Source of the DNA: an uncultured Bulleidia sp.
GTDB lineage: Bacteria > Bacillota_I > Bacilli_A > Erysipelotrichales > Erysipelotrichaceae
NCBI GenBank assembly: GCA_934725105.1
Contig: CAKVBD010000014.1
Location: forward strand, 1-56,020
DNA: 56,020 bases
Reading direction: 5' to 3'
Part shown: positions 24,372 through 33,265 of the stretch, in pieces
Position numbering within the stretch: the stretch's first letter is position 1
How the letters are laid out: each line of letters opens with the position of its first letter
The notes under the pieces: model-generated
Database searches by the model: none
What the model was told of the DNA's origin: nothing
The model's input: the letters and a program-made list of their open reading frames with translations, nothing else
Position numbers and translations under genes: made by a program

Positions 24372-25289
24372 TCATGGAAGAATGTTTCCTGCACTTGTAT
24401 AGATTTGATACCATTCTTCCTTTGTAAGATCGATATCCATAGCTTTTGCGGCAGAGAGAATTCTTTCTGGTTTTGTTGTACCTGTAATGACCTGTGTGGA
24501 ACATGGAATCTTTAACAGCCATGCATAGGCAATGGTATCTTTTTCTACTTTGTATTTGGAAGCAATAGCATCTAATGTATCGTTTAATTCTTTGTACTTT
24601 GGATCATTTAAGAATACACCTTCAAAATATCCTTTTTGTAGTGGTGACCAGCATTGTAGAGAAATACCATTCTCCTGCATGTAAGGAAGTACACCACCAT
24701 CATGGTCTACGCTCCATGTATCATGCATATCAACGTGTAATAATGCATCAATGATTGGTGTATGTGCACATGATACCTGTAATTGATTTGTGATGAGTTT
24801 CTGATGAATATGTTTGGATAAATATGACATGTGTCCACTTGACATATTCGATACACCAAATGCAAGTACTTTACCAGACTGATAGAGTTCATCAAATGCT
24901 TCCTGTACTTCATTTACATCCATCAATACATCTGGACGATGTAATAGAAGGGAGTCTAAGTGATCTGTATGGAGTCTGGATAGAATACCATCGACAGAAG
25001 ATAAGATATGTTCTTTGCTGAAATCAAAGAAGCCTTTACGAATACCACATTTAGACTGAATAAACATCTTTTCTCTTTCAGATGGCGAATTGTGCAAGAA
25101 CGTACCTAGTACTTCTTCACTTTTTCCACCGCCATAGATATCTGCTTCATCAAAGAAATTGATGGATGCATTTAATGCAGTATGAATGAATGTATCTGCT
25201 TCCTTTTCATTCATGGATGCAATACGCATGCATCCAATTCCAATTGTAGATACAGGTTTTAGGTTTTCTTGTAAAATAATCTGTTTCAT
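24372..25289 (-). CDS. Aldo/keto reductase
   Basis: A 305-residue NAD(P)H-dependent oxidoreductase with TIM-barrel fold. The catalytic tetrad is visible: Asp in INFFDEADIYGGGKSEEVLG, its Tyr in the same stretch, Lys in QSKCG, and His in LLLHRPD. The C-terminal cofactor motif is TGTTKPERI. Length is standard. The substrate is not predictable. AAGGA precedes the ATG, one base after the methyltransferase stop, so it is the last gene of a four-gene operon (MBOAT, DHHW, methyltransferase, reductase). That arrangement probably reflects shared transcription rather than a common pathway. Confidence 0.9.
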   Translation of the reverse strand: MKQIILQENLKPVSTIGIGCMRIASMNEKEADTFIHTALNASINFFDEADIYGGGKSEEVLGTFLHNSPSEREKMFIQSKCGIRKGFFDFSKEHILSSVDGILSRLHTDHLDSLLLHRPDVLMDVNEVQEAFDELYQSGKVLAFGVSNMSSGHMSYLSKHIHQKLITNQLQVSCAHTPIIDALLHVDMHDTWSVDHDGGVLPYMQENGISLQCWSPLQKGYFEGVFLNDPKYKELNDTLDAIASKYKVEKDTIAYAWLLKIPCSTQVITGTTKPERILSAAKAMDIDLTKEEWYQIYTSAGNILP

Positions 25290-25290
25290 C

Positions 25291-26613
25291 TTATTTTTCC
25301 TTCTTATAGTTGTCTCTTTCTAAAACAGTAATGGATTCAATATGTGGTGTATGTGGGAATAAATCATATGGCAATATTGTTGTAACATGATAATTGTGCT
25401 TTAAAACTTTGAGGTTTTTTGCCAATGTTGAAGGATTACATGAAATGTAGATGATCTTTTTAGGCAGTGCCTGTGCAATTGCATCCAGCATCTTATCATC
25501 CATACCACTTCTAGGTGGATCTACAAGCAGTACATCAACTTCTCTTTCTTTAGCAATCTTCTTTAAACCCTCAGCTGCATCATCACAAATAAACTGTGCA
25601 TTTTCAATGCCATTCATTTTCGCATTCTCATTTGCATTTGCAACGGCAGAAGGGATGGATTCAATGCCAATAATATGCTTTGCTTTTTTATGTGCGAGTA
25701 AACTCATTGCCCCAACACCACAATATGCTTCTACAAGAGTATTGCATTTATCAATCTTGCTGACGGCCATTTTGTACATTTCCTGTGCCTGCGCAACGTT
25801 TAACTGAAAGAATGATTCTGGTGCTAAAGATAATGTAATATCTCCAATTTTCACTGGCATTGTATCTTCACCAGCGAGCTTATGCACCGCACTTCCGAAG
25901 ATTGCGACTGCTTTTTTGTCTGTATTGATTGACTGGAATACACCTGTCATACCATCCATTGACATGATTTCTTCTACAAGTTCTTTGTGTACTTTATCTT
26001 TTCCAGTAACAAGTGTACATTGCATTTTTCCATCAATGACACGTAATACCAGGTAGCGTAATCCTTTTTCTTTTCGGTCATCATATGCTTTTAGATAGGA
26101 ACGGTCTACCATTTTCATGATCTTGATTCTAGCGTTTTCTAATTCTTCTGATTGAATCTTGGATCTTTTGATTGGGTGGAAATGATTTGTGCCTGGTACA
26201 TACATACCTGTAACCATATGACCTCTAGAATCCTGTACAGGTAATTTACATTGTGTACGGTAGCCGTAAATAAGTGGAGATGGGTGAAAGTCTCTGACAA
26301 AGTGACTTTTGACATTTCCATATTTCAATAATGCTTCTTCCAGGATCTGCTTTTTATATTTGAGCTGTGCTTCGTATTGCAGAATATATAAAGGACATCC
26401 TTCTTCAATATAGTATTCATAGTCTGTACGGATTCTTTCTTTAGATACCCATAACAGTTTTTTGAGCGTACCTTTTGCGTATGTATTTTTCTTTTCTGCA
26501 ATTTCTACTTCAGCTTCTTCATATGGAAGAACACCTTCAACAAAGACAGGTTTATGATCAACGTATCCAATCCCTTCTCCATTGATTCCCATTTTTCTGA
26601 TTTTTAGTTTCAT
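25291..26613 (-). CDS. 23S rRNA (uracil-5-)-methyltransferase, RlmCD/RumA type
   Basis: A 440-residue SAM-dependent enzyme methylating C5 of uridines in 23S rRNA or tRNA. An N-terminal TRAM-like domain (residues 1-55) is followed by a central domain and the Rossmann core with EAYCGVGAMSLLA. The active site is VDPPRSG with the nucleophilic Cys in ISCNPSTLAKNL. The four-Cys Fe-S site of E. coli RumA is not present: only EGCPLY remains, as in many Gram-positive RlmCD proteins. AAGGA precedes the ATG. Part of the - strand operon between the DHHW gene (14-base gap) and the reductase. Confidence 0.9.
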   Translation of the reverse strand: MKLKIRKMGINGEGIGYVDHKPVFVEGVLPYEEAEVEIAEKKNTYAKGTLKKLLWVSKERIRTDYEYYIEEGCPLYILQYEAQLKYKKQILEEALLKYGNVKSHFVRDFHPSPLIYGYRTQCKLPVQDSRGHMVTGMYVPGTNHFHPIKRSKIQSEELENARIKIMKMVDRSYLKAYDDRKEKGLRYLVLRVIDGKMQCTLVTGKDKVHKELVEEIMSMDGMTGVFQSINTDKKAVAIFGSAVHKLAGEDTMPVKIGDITLSLAPESFFQLNVAQAQEMYKMAVSKIDKCNTLVEAYCGVGAMSLLAHKKAKHIIGIESIPSAVANANENAKMNGIENAQFICDDAAEGLKKIAKEREVDVLLVDPPRSGMDDKMLDAIAQALPKKIIYISCNPSTLAKNLKVLKHNYHVTTILPYDLFPHTPHIESITVLERDNYKKEK

Positions 26614-26627
26614 ACAAATAATCCTTT

Positions 26628-27731
26628 CTAATATAGCAGTGCTAAGTGATTGTCATTGACAAATGATTCTAGTGAATAGATCACATAAAAATCTGTGTTT
26701 TTATCTAAAAGAGATGAAGTTGACTGACTGTAGTAACGTAAATCAACTACCTGGATTTCACTATATTCACTCGCAAGATATGGGAGTAATATATGTGCAT
26801 AGGAATCCTTGACAATCACTGCTTTCTTTTTTGTCTTAACATTTGTTTTGATGTCAACCAAAGTATGGTTTCCATCTAAATAGTATGTATACTGATCTTT
26901 CTTTTGAAGATTGTCTTCTTCAAAAAGAGAATCTTTTATGACTGTATTATCATATGTTACTTTGACTTGAAATGGAATATCACATTCCATCTTATTGATT
27001 TTATCAGCTTCATTCCAGAATACACCTGATTTTGTCACCATCGTACCTTGAAATGAGTCAGATACTTCCTGGAAATGAAATGTATTCGGCTTTTTGTCTA
27101 ATACATCTTTACAGATTGCTTCATATCCAAGCAAAGCACCATTTGCATTCCAGTGGTGATCTGTTTTGAAATAGGTATCTTTTGCATTATGCATCGTATC
27201 CGTGATATCAATGATTGTCTGATTTTTGAGATCTTGCTGAATGGATTGAATCATTGCTTTTTCATCCATGTTGAGTGCACCTTGTGGAAGAAGCTGTTCT
27301 TCGCCATAACATGCATCAGGAATCAGAAGGATATTTGCTTTGATATTGTTATTTTCCGTGAATTGTTGAATATAGGAAATGTTATTCTGGATCGTTGTTT
27401 TATCATAGTTTAATTCTTGTTTGATGAGATGATTGTCTTCTCCGAAATAGACATTGTTATTTTCAATGGCACCGCATGTTTTTTTGACAGCTGCTTTTGT
27501 CATGATCCACGCATCTCGAAATGAAAAGTGATCACTTAGCCAGCTTTCAAACTGCTGATCAAAACCTCCCTGAACAATATTTGAAAATGCAAGAGATGGG
27601 AAAGAAGAAAGAGAACGATTTTCATTGATAGAAAAGTCAGCTTTCTCATGGAGACAATTCGCAACTGTGAGAGAAAAAAGTAATGTGAGAAATAATATCG
27701 TTGTTATATAGGAAGTAAACTTCTTTTTCAT
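26628..27731 (-). CDS. DHHW family exported protein (acyl-transfer partner)
   Basis: A 367-residue protein with an N-terminal signal or anchor (KKKFTSYITTILFLTLLFSLTVA) and an extracytoplasmic domain of the SGNH-like DHHW group. The name-giving motif is in FKTDHHWNANGALLGYEAI, holding the putative Asp-His catalytic pair; a VIVKDSYAH block near the C terminus likely carries the Ser. Such proteins accompany MBOAT acyltransferases and complete O-acetylation of surface polysaccharides. I choose start 27731 (AGGAGG upstream) over an in-frame ATG 16 codons earlier that lies inside the MBOAT gene. The 10-base gap after the MBOAT stop supports one operon. Confidence 0.85.
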   Translation of the reverse strand: MKKKFTSYITTILFLTLLFSLTVANCLHEKADFSINENRSLSSFPSLAFSNIVQGGFDQQFESWLSDHFSFRDAWIMTKAAVKKTCGAIENNNVYFGEDNHLIKQELNYDKTTIQNNISYIQQFTENNNIKANILLIPDACYGEEQLLPQGALNMDEKAMIQSIQQDLKNQTIIDITDTMHNAKDTYFKTDHHWNANGALLGYEAICKDVLDKKPNTFHFQEVSDSFQGTMVTKSGVFWNEADKINKMECDIPFQVKVTYDNTVIKDSLFEEDNLQKKDQYTYYLDGNHTLVDIKTNVKTKKKAVIVKDSYAHILLPYLASEYSEIQVVDLRYYSQSTSSLLDKNTDFYVIYSLESFVNDNHLALLY

Positions 27732-27741
27732 AAAAAACCTC

Positions 27742-29121
27742 CTAGAATCTAAAGTACAGGAATGGATTGTATGTTCCATTGATGATAAATGCGGTAGAAA
27801 GGATCATGAGCATCATTAATACAATAGGATAGAGCCAATGAAGCTTTTTGAAAACATTCCATTTTGTTTTCGCAACTGGAGTACATGCGATGAAACAGAT
27901 CATGAACAAGAATGCATTGTTACGAATATAGTAGAACGTAACAGCATTATAGAAAGCAGGGCAGTTTCCAAATAACATGGAGATTGAATGAATGGCCTGT
28001 GAAATATCTGTATGTGAGAAAAGTACCCATGCAAGCATGACAACAATCATTGTATATGCATGTGCAAATACATCTGGAATCTTAGCAAGGATCTTAGAAA
28101 GAAATGTTTTTTCAATCCAGAGTACAATTCCATAGAATGCACCCCATAATACAAAGTTCCAGCTTGCACCATGCCATAAGCCGCAAAGCAGCCATACAAC
28201 AAATAGATTCAGACATTGTCGTTTGTATCCTTTGCGATTTCCTCCAAGTGGAATATAGACATAGTCTTTAAACCAGGAGGATAGTGAAATATGCCATCTT
28301 CTCCAGAATTCTGTAATGGATTTAGAAATGTATGGATAATTAAAGTTTTCAAGAAAATGGAATCCAAACATTTCTCCTAAGCCAATTGCCATATCTGAAT
28401 ATCCAGAAAAATCAAAATAGATTTGAAATGTATAACAGAGAATTCCAATCCAGCTTGTACAGACAGAAGTCTGCGAAAAGCGTAACGCTTCAATGGATTC
28501 ATAGATTTCTCCACAAGTGTTTGCAAGCAGTACCTTTTTGCTTAAACCAATGACAAATCGTTGAATGCCATAGGAAAAATGATCGAGTGTATATTTTCTT
28601 TGTGTGAGTTGGTAAGCAATATCTTTATAGCGAACGATTGGACCTGCAATCAGCTGAGGAAACATCGTTACATATGTTCCAAAGCTGATGAAACTTTTCT
28701 GTGGTGTGATTGTATTTGTATATAGATCAATCGGATAGCTCATTGCCTGAAATGTATAGAAAGATATACCAATTGGCAATGCAATAGATAAGGCAGGCAA
28801 GATATGGATGCCTAATGATTGCAATGTGTTGTTTACAAATGTGTAATACTTAAAGAAAAACAAGAGGGAAAGGTTGCAAATGATACATAGAATAAGGAGT
28901 GGTTTCGCTTTGCTTTGATATGCTTTGATCCAGTGACCAAACATATAATTTATAGTGATGGAAAATAGCATGATGCATATATACAGTGGATTGCTCCAGC
29001 CATAGAAAATCAAAGAAACAATGAATAAAACAACATTTCTGCATTGTAGTGGAGAAATGTAGTAGATGGATAAAACGATTGGTAAATATGCATATAAAAA
29101 TGTCAAACTGCTAAAAACCAT
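27742..29121 (-). CDS. MBOAT family O-acyltransferase
   Basis: A 459-residue polytopic membrane protein (about 10-11 segments) of the membrane-bound O-acyltransferase family, AlgI/PatA-like. The N-terminal MVFSSLTFLYAYLPIVLSIYY is typical. The catalytic His is in LCGLWHGASWNFVLWGAFYG, and FWRRWHISLSSWFKDYVYIPLGG is the conserved cytoplasmic region, written here in part. It passes acetyl groups across the membrane to the DHHW partner for modification of a surface polymer; the polymer is unknown. Start 29121 has AGGAG upstream. A reverse-strand extended -10 TG-A-TATACT lies near 29144-29152. Confidence 0.9.
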   Translation of the reverse strand: MVFSSLTFLYAYLPIVLSIYYISPLQCRNVVLFIVSLIFYGWSNPLYICIMLFSITINYMFGHWIKAYQSKAKPLLILCIICNLSLLFFFKYYTFVNNTLQSLGIHILPALSIALPIGISFYTFQAMSYPIDLYTNTITPQKSFISFGTYVTMFPQLIAGPIVRYKDIAYQLTQRKYTLDHFSYGIQRFVIGLSKKVLLANTCGEIYESIEALRFSQTSVCTSWIGILCYTFQIYFDFSGYSDMAIGLGEMFGFHFLENFNYPYISKSITEFWRRWHISLSSWFKDYVYIPLGGNRKGYKRQCLNLFVVWLLCGLWHGASWNFVLWGAFYGIVLWIEKTFLSKILAKIPDVFAHAYTMIVVMLAWVLFSHTDISQAIHSISMLFGNCPAFYNAVTFYYIRNNAFLFMICFIACTPVAKTKWNVFKKLHWLYPIVLMMLMILSTAFIINGTYNPFLYFRF

Positions 29122-29143
29122 TTTAAAACTCCTGTCTATATTA

Positions 29144-29322
29144 AGTATATCATTTGTCAAGTTATGAAAACAATTTCATGAATTGTTGAGAACAAATGTA
29201 AATTGCGATTACGTTTTAGTGAAATTGTCTATAATTTCTCGAATAATCATTGAAACTTCATGTTAAAAAAAAGTAAAATAAATATAACGTAAAGCAAGCC
29301 TTTGCGAAGGAGGAAAAGAATA
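29144..29322. promoter_or_regulatory. Divergent control region of MBOAT operon and nucleoside transporter
   Basis: This 200-base gap has no gene. It holds the MBOAT -10 (reverse, 29144-29152), a 19-base inverted repeat AACAATT-N5-AATTGTT (29169-29187) between the two promoters that could be an operator, and TATAAT (29230-29235) for the transporter. A hairpin CGTAAAG/CTTTGCG (29288-29306) abuts the AAGGAGG of the BMP gene. No purine riboswitch consensus is visible. Confidence 0.5.
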
Positions 29323-30531
29323 ATGAAGAAATTATTCAAATTGGTTCTTTCTGGTCTTATGGCAACAAGCTTAGTTGCTTGTTCTTCTGGTAAAGACACA
29401 GATGGATCCAACAAAACAACATCAGCAACATCTGATATTTCTGTTGCGATGATCACAGACTCTGGTGAAATTACAGATAAATCATTCAACCAGACAACTT
29501 ATGAAGCTTCTAAGGCATGGAGCGAAAAGAACGGTGCAGATTTCAAGTACTACAAGCCATCTGCTGATACAACAGATGCTCGTGTACAGGCTATCGAAAC
29601 AGCAATTGCTGAAGGACATAACGTAGTTGTTATGCCTGGTTACTTATTTGCTGGTTCTGTAGTAGCATGTGCTAAGGAATATCCTGACGTTAAGTTCGTT
29701 GCTCTTGACGTTGCTGAAGGCGACTTACTTGAAGCAGGTGTTACAGCTGCAGGTGAAAAGTATGACTACAACCCATCTAACTGGGATTTTGACAAGTATG
29801 TAAATATCGATAATGTATACTGTGCTATTTACCAGGAAGAATTAGCTGGTTATATGGCTGGTTATGCTGCAGTTAAGCTTGGCTATAAAAAGCTTGGCTT
29901 CTTAGGCGGTATGGCTGTTCCAGCTGTTATGCGTTATGGTTATGGTTATGTTCAGGGTGCTGACGCTGCTGCTAAGGAACTTGGTGAAAAGGACGTTGAA
30001 ATCAAGTATGTATACGGTGGTAAGTTCTCTGAAGATCCAGCTATCAAGGCTACAATGGATACATGGTTTGCAAATGGTACAGAAGTAGTATTCGGTTGTG
30101 GTGGACGTGTTTATATCTCTGCTGCTGAAGCTGCTAAGGCTGCTAATGGCAAGATGATTGGTGTTGACGTTGACCAGAGCGCTTCTATCAATGCTGACTA
30201 TGGTGATGGTATGACAGTTACTTCTGCTATGAAGGGTCTAGCTGTTACTGTTGAAAATGCTCTTGATGAAATCAAGGATGGCAACTGGGATAAATTAGCT
30301 GGTAAGATCGATACATTAGGTCTTGTGAGTGGTGATGATCCAACAGCTAACTATGTACAGATTCCTGAAGAAACAACACAGTTTGAAGACGGTAAGTTCA
30401 CTGTTGAAGACTACAAGGCATTAGTTAAGGATATGTTTGATGGAAAGATCAAGGTTTCTAACGATACATCAGCTCCAGAACCAACAGCTGAAAACGTTAA
30501 GATTGACTTCCAGGGAACAATTCTTGCATAA
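29323..30531 (+). CDS. BMP-family nucleoside-binding lipoprotein
   Basis: A 402-residue substrate-binding lipoprotein of the BMP/PnrA/TmpC family, capturing purine or other nucleosides outside the cell for the ABC transporter encoded next. The signal peptide ends in lipobox LVAC. The mature domain contains VAMITDSGEITDKSFNQTTYEA, the nucleoside-binding start motif, and GYFLGG-like KLGFLGGMAVPAVMRYGYG and VVFGCGG. Start 29323 is set by AAGGAGG; an upstream in-frame start at 29302 would put Arg/Lys-rich residues before the signal. Codon use is more biased (GCT, GGT, AAG, GTT) than in its neighbours, suggesting high expression. Confidence 0.93.
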   Translation: MKKLFKLVLSGLMATSLVACSSGKDTDGSNKTTSATSDISVAMITDSGEITDKSFNQTTYEASKAWSEKNGADFKYYKPSADTTDARVQAIETAIAEGHNVVVMPGYLFAGSVVACAKEYPDVKFVALDVAEGDLLEAGVTAAGEKYDYNPSNWDFDKYVNIDNVYCAIYQEELAGYMAGYAAVKLGYKKLGFLGGMAVPAVMRYGYGYVQGADAAAKELGEKDVEIKYVYGGKFSEDPAIKATMDTWFANGTEVVFGCGGRVYISAAEAAKAANGKMIGVDVDQSASINADYGDGMTVTSAMKGLAVTVENALDEIKDGNWDKLAGKIDTLGLVSGDDPTANYVQIPEETTQFEDGKFTVEDYKALVKDMFDGKIKVSNDTSAPEPTAENVKIDFQGTILA

Positions 30532-30557
30532 GTCAATATAGATAATTTGTCGAAAAG

Positions 30558-30592
30558 AAGGATGGAAATGCTTTATTCCATCCTTTTTTTTT
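30558..30592 (+). terminator. Intra-operon terminator after the binding protein
   Basis: AAGGATGGAA/TTCCATCCTT stem plus T9. Strong, yet followed by genes of the same transporter. It probably lowers expression of the ATPase and permeases relative to the binding protein. A TATAAT (30595-30600) directly follows. Confidence 0.85.
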
Positions 30593-30632
30593 AATATAAT
30601 TATTGTTAGAAGAATCAAGGAAGGAGACCATC

Positions 30633-32177
30633 ATGTCTAGCGAAAATTACGCAATTGAAATGTTACACATTACAAAGCGTTTTCCAGGTATCGTGGCAAA
30701 TGATGATATCACTTTACAATTAAAAAAAGGTGAAATTCATGCTCTGCTTGGAGAAAATGGTGCTGGTAAATCAACTTTGATGTCAGTTCTATTTGGACTG
30801 TATCAAGCTGAAGAAGGTGTAATTAAAAAGGATGGCAAAGAAGTTAAAATCAATGATCCTAACGATGCCAATGCATTAGGTATCGGAATGGTTCATCAGC
30901 ATTTTAAATTAGTTCAATGTTTTCCAGTATTGGATAATATCATTTTAGGTGTTGAAGATACAAAAAATGGAATCTTGCAGAAGCAGGAAGCAAGAAAGAA
31001 AGTTATGGATCTGTCTGAAAGATATGGATTACAGATTGATCCAGATGCTAAGATCTCAGATATTACAGTTGGTATGCAGCAAAGAACAGAAATTCTAAAG
31101 ATGTTGTATCGAGACAATGAAATTCTGATTTTTGATGAACCTACTGCGGTTTTAACACCACAGGAAATTGAAGAATTGATGCAGATCATGAAGCATCTTG
31201 CAAGTGAAGGAAAATCAATTCTATTTATTTCTCATAAGTTAAACGAAATTATGGAAGTAGCGGATCGTGTTACTGTACTTAGAAAAGGGAAATGTATTGG
31301 TACAGTAAATGTCAACGAAACAAGTGAAGCAGAACTTTCTAGAATGATGGTTGGTAGAGATGTACAGCTTGTTGTTGATAAAGATGAAGCTCATCCAGCT
31401 CAGACTGTTCTACAGGTTGAAAACCTGACAATGTCTAGTAAACGCCATTCCAATAACGCCGTAAAGAATGTTTCTTTTGATGTCAAAGCAGGAGAAATCG
31501 TTTGTATTGCGGGAATTGAAGGAAATGGACAGACAGAACTTGTCTATGGTATTACAGGACTGGAACCAGTCACTAGTGGCAAGATCACATTGAGTGGAGA
31601 AGATATTACAAATCAATCCATTCGTCAAAGATCTGCAAAAATGTCCCATATTCCAGAAGATCGTCATAAACATGGTCTTGTACTGGATTATCCATTGGAT
31701 TACAACATTGTCTTGCAGAGATACTGGCAGTCTCAATTTGTGAATAAAGCTGGTATTTTAAAGAAAGATGAAATCCGTAAATATGCGAATGCATTGATTG
31801 ATAAATTTGATGTACGTAGTGGTCAGGGTGCTTCTACAGTTGCACGTTCCATGTCTGGTGGTAACCAGCAGAAAGCAATTATTGCGCGTGAGCTTGATAA
31901 AGATCATGATTTGCTTGTTGCGGTGCAGCCTACAAGAGGTCTTGACGTTGGTGCAATTGAATTTATCCATAAACAGTTGATTGCGGATAGAGACAATGGA
32001 AAAGCAATTCTATTGATTTCTCTTGAACTGGAAGAAGTTATGAATCTTTCTGATCGTATCTTAGTTATGTATGAAGGTGAAATCGTTGGCGAATTAGACC
32101 CTAAGAAGACAACGGTTGAAGAACTTGGCTTATACATGGCTGGTGCGAAAAGAAATGTGCAGAAAGGAGCAGAATGA
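30633..32177 (+). CDS. Nucleoside ABC transporter ATP-binding protein (two domains)
   Basis: A 514-residue cytoplasmic ATPase with two fused ABC domains, as in RbsA/NupA-type carbohydrate and nucleoside importers. Domain 1: Walker A GENGAGKST, a signature-like TVGMQQR (divergent from LSGGQ) and Walker B ILIFDEPTAVL. Domain 2: the Walker A position reads GIEGNGQTE, the degenerate form normal for this family, with signature MSGGNQQK and Walker B LLVAVQPTRGLDVGA, which lacks the catalytic Glu. Domain 1 is thus the hydrolytic half. AAGGAG sets the start at 30633. The first permease gene overlaps its end. Confidence 0.94.
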   Translation: MSSENYAIEMLHITKRFPGIVANDDITLQLKKGEIHALLGENGAGKSTLMSVLFGLYQAEEGVIKKDGKEVKINDPNDANALGIGMVHQHFKLVQCFPVLDNIILGVEDTKNGILQKQEARKKVMDLSERYGLQIDPDAKISDITVGMQQRTEILKMLYRDNEILIFDEPTAVLTPQEIEELMQIMKHLASEGKSILFISHKLNEIMEVADRVTVLRKGKCIGTVNVNETSEAELSRMMVGRDVQLVVDKDEAHPAQTVLQVENLTMSSKRHSNNAVKNVSFDVKAGEIVCIAGIEGNGQTELVYGITGLEPVTSGKITLSGEDITNQSIRQRSAKMSHIPEDRHKHGLVLDYPLDYNIVLQRYWQSQFVNKAGILKKDEIRKYANALIDKFDVRSGQGASTVARSMSGGNQQKAIIARELDKDHDLLVAVQPTRGLDVGAIEFIHKQLIADRDNGKAILLISLELEEVMNLSDRILVMYEGEIVGELDPKKTTVEELGLYMAGAKRNVQKGAE

Positions 32178-33265
32178 TGAAGGAGAAGAAAAGTTTTCTT
32201 GATAGACCATCTGTACAGGCTGTTCTAGCTGCATTGATCTGTATCGTACTTGGTGTATTGATTGGTTTTATTGTATTGCTGCTGATCAATCCTTCTGAGG
32301 CATTGAAAGGTATCTGTTCTATTTTGAAGAACTACTTTAACTACCCAATGGGAAAGATCTGTGTAAAGTATTTTGGAAGTACACTTGTCAAGACTGCACC
32401 ACTAATTCTTTGTGCATTGAGCGTATGCTTCTGCTACAAAGTTGGTTTATTTAATATCGGTGCTGCTGGTCAATATGCACTTGGTGCTGGTGTTGCTTTA
32501 TTCTGTGGATTGAGTTTAAAACTTCCTTGGTTTTTATGTGTTGTATTGAGTGCTGCTGCTGGTGCATTGAGTGGTGTACTCATTGGTGTATTAAAAGCAT
32601 TTAGAAATGTAAATGAGGTTATCTCTGGTATCATGCTGAACTGGATTTCATTATATTGTGTCAACATGTTACTAGCTGGTGTAAAAGAGCCAACAAGTCC
32701 TTATACATTGAAATTACAAGGACATGGAAACGCTGCAATCCTGCCAAGTCTTGGATTAGATAAGCTATTCAGCAATGACAAGGTAACCATTGCAATTCCA
32801 CTTTCCATTATTATCGCAATCCTTGTCTGGTTTGTTTTAAATAAAACAGAGTTTGGATATGAACTTGTCGCAACAGGCTACAATAAAGATGCTGCTAAAT
32901 ATGCAGGTATGAAAGAAAAGAAAAACATCATCGTTACATTAGCAATCGGTGGTGCACTTGCCGCAATTGGTGCTTCCTTCTTCTATCTTTCTGGTATTGC
33001 AGAATGGGAAGTTGGACAGACATCTGTTCCAGCAATGGGATTCAATGGTATTGCCGCAACATTCTTAGGAGGATTAAATCCAATTGGAACGATCTTCTCC
33101 TCATACTTTATTCAGCATATTACAGATGGTGCTGTCTTCCTTGATAAAACAGCATTCCCATCTCAGATTCCTGATTTGATTACCGCAATTATTATTTATC
33201 TTTGTGGATTCATGGGATTCATTAGAACACTCTTACACAGTAAGAAGAAAGGAGATAACAGATAA
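32174..33265 (+). CDS. Nucleoside ABC transporter permease 1
   Basis: A 363-residue integral membrane protein with about ten hydrophobic segments, of the BPD_transp_2 (RbsC/NupB) family. The family coupling region is visible around GYELVATGYNKDAAKYAGM, followed by glycine-rich helices (AIGGALAAIGASFFYLSG). The N terminus is cytoplasmic and basic (MKEKKSFLDRP). Its start overlaps the ATPase stop; ATG 32174 or 32177 may be used. The next permease starts on the last base of its stop codon (TAATG), so the genes are translationally coupled. Confidence 0.93.
   Translation: MMKEKKSFLDRPSVQAVLAALICIVLGVLIGFIVLLLINPSEALKGICSILKNYFNYPMGKICVKYFGSTLVKTAPLILCALSVCFCYKVGLFNIGAAGQYALGAGVALFCGLSLKLPWFLCVVLSAAAGALSGVLIGVLKAFRNVNEVISGIMLNWISLYCVNMLLAGVKEPTSPYTLKLQGHGNAAILPSLGLDKLFSNDKVTIAIPLSIIIAILVWFVLNKTEFGYELVATGYNKDAAKYAGMKEKKNIIVTLAIGGALAAIGASFFYLSGIAEWEVGQTSVPAMGFNGIAATFLGGLNPIGTIFSSYFIQHITDGAVFLDKTAFPSQIPDLITAIIIYLCGFMGFIRTLLHSKKKGDNR

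Noticed and set aside
29221..29322. Purine riboswitch before the BMP transporter
   Set aside because: The conserved junction bases and loop-loop motifs are absent. Only a simple hairpin is seen.
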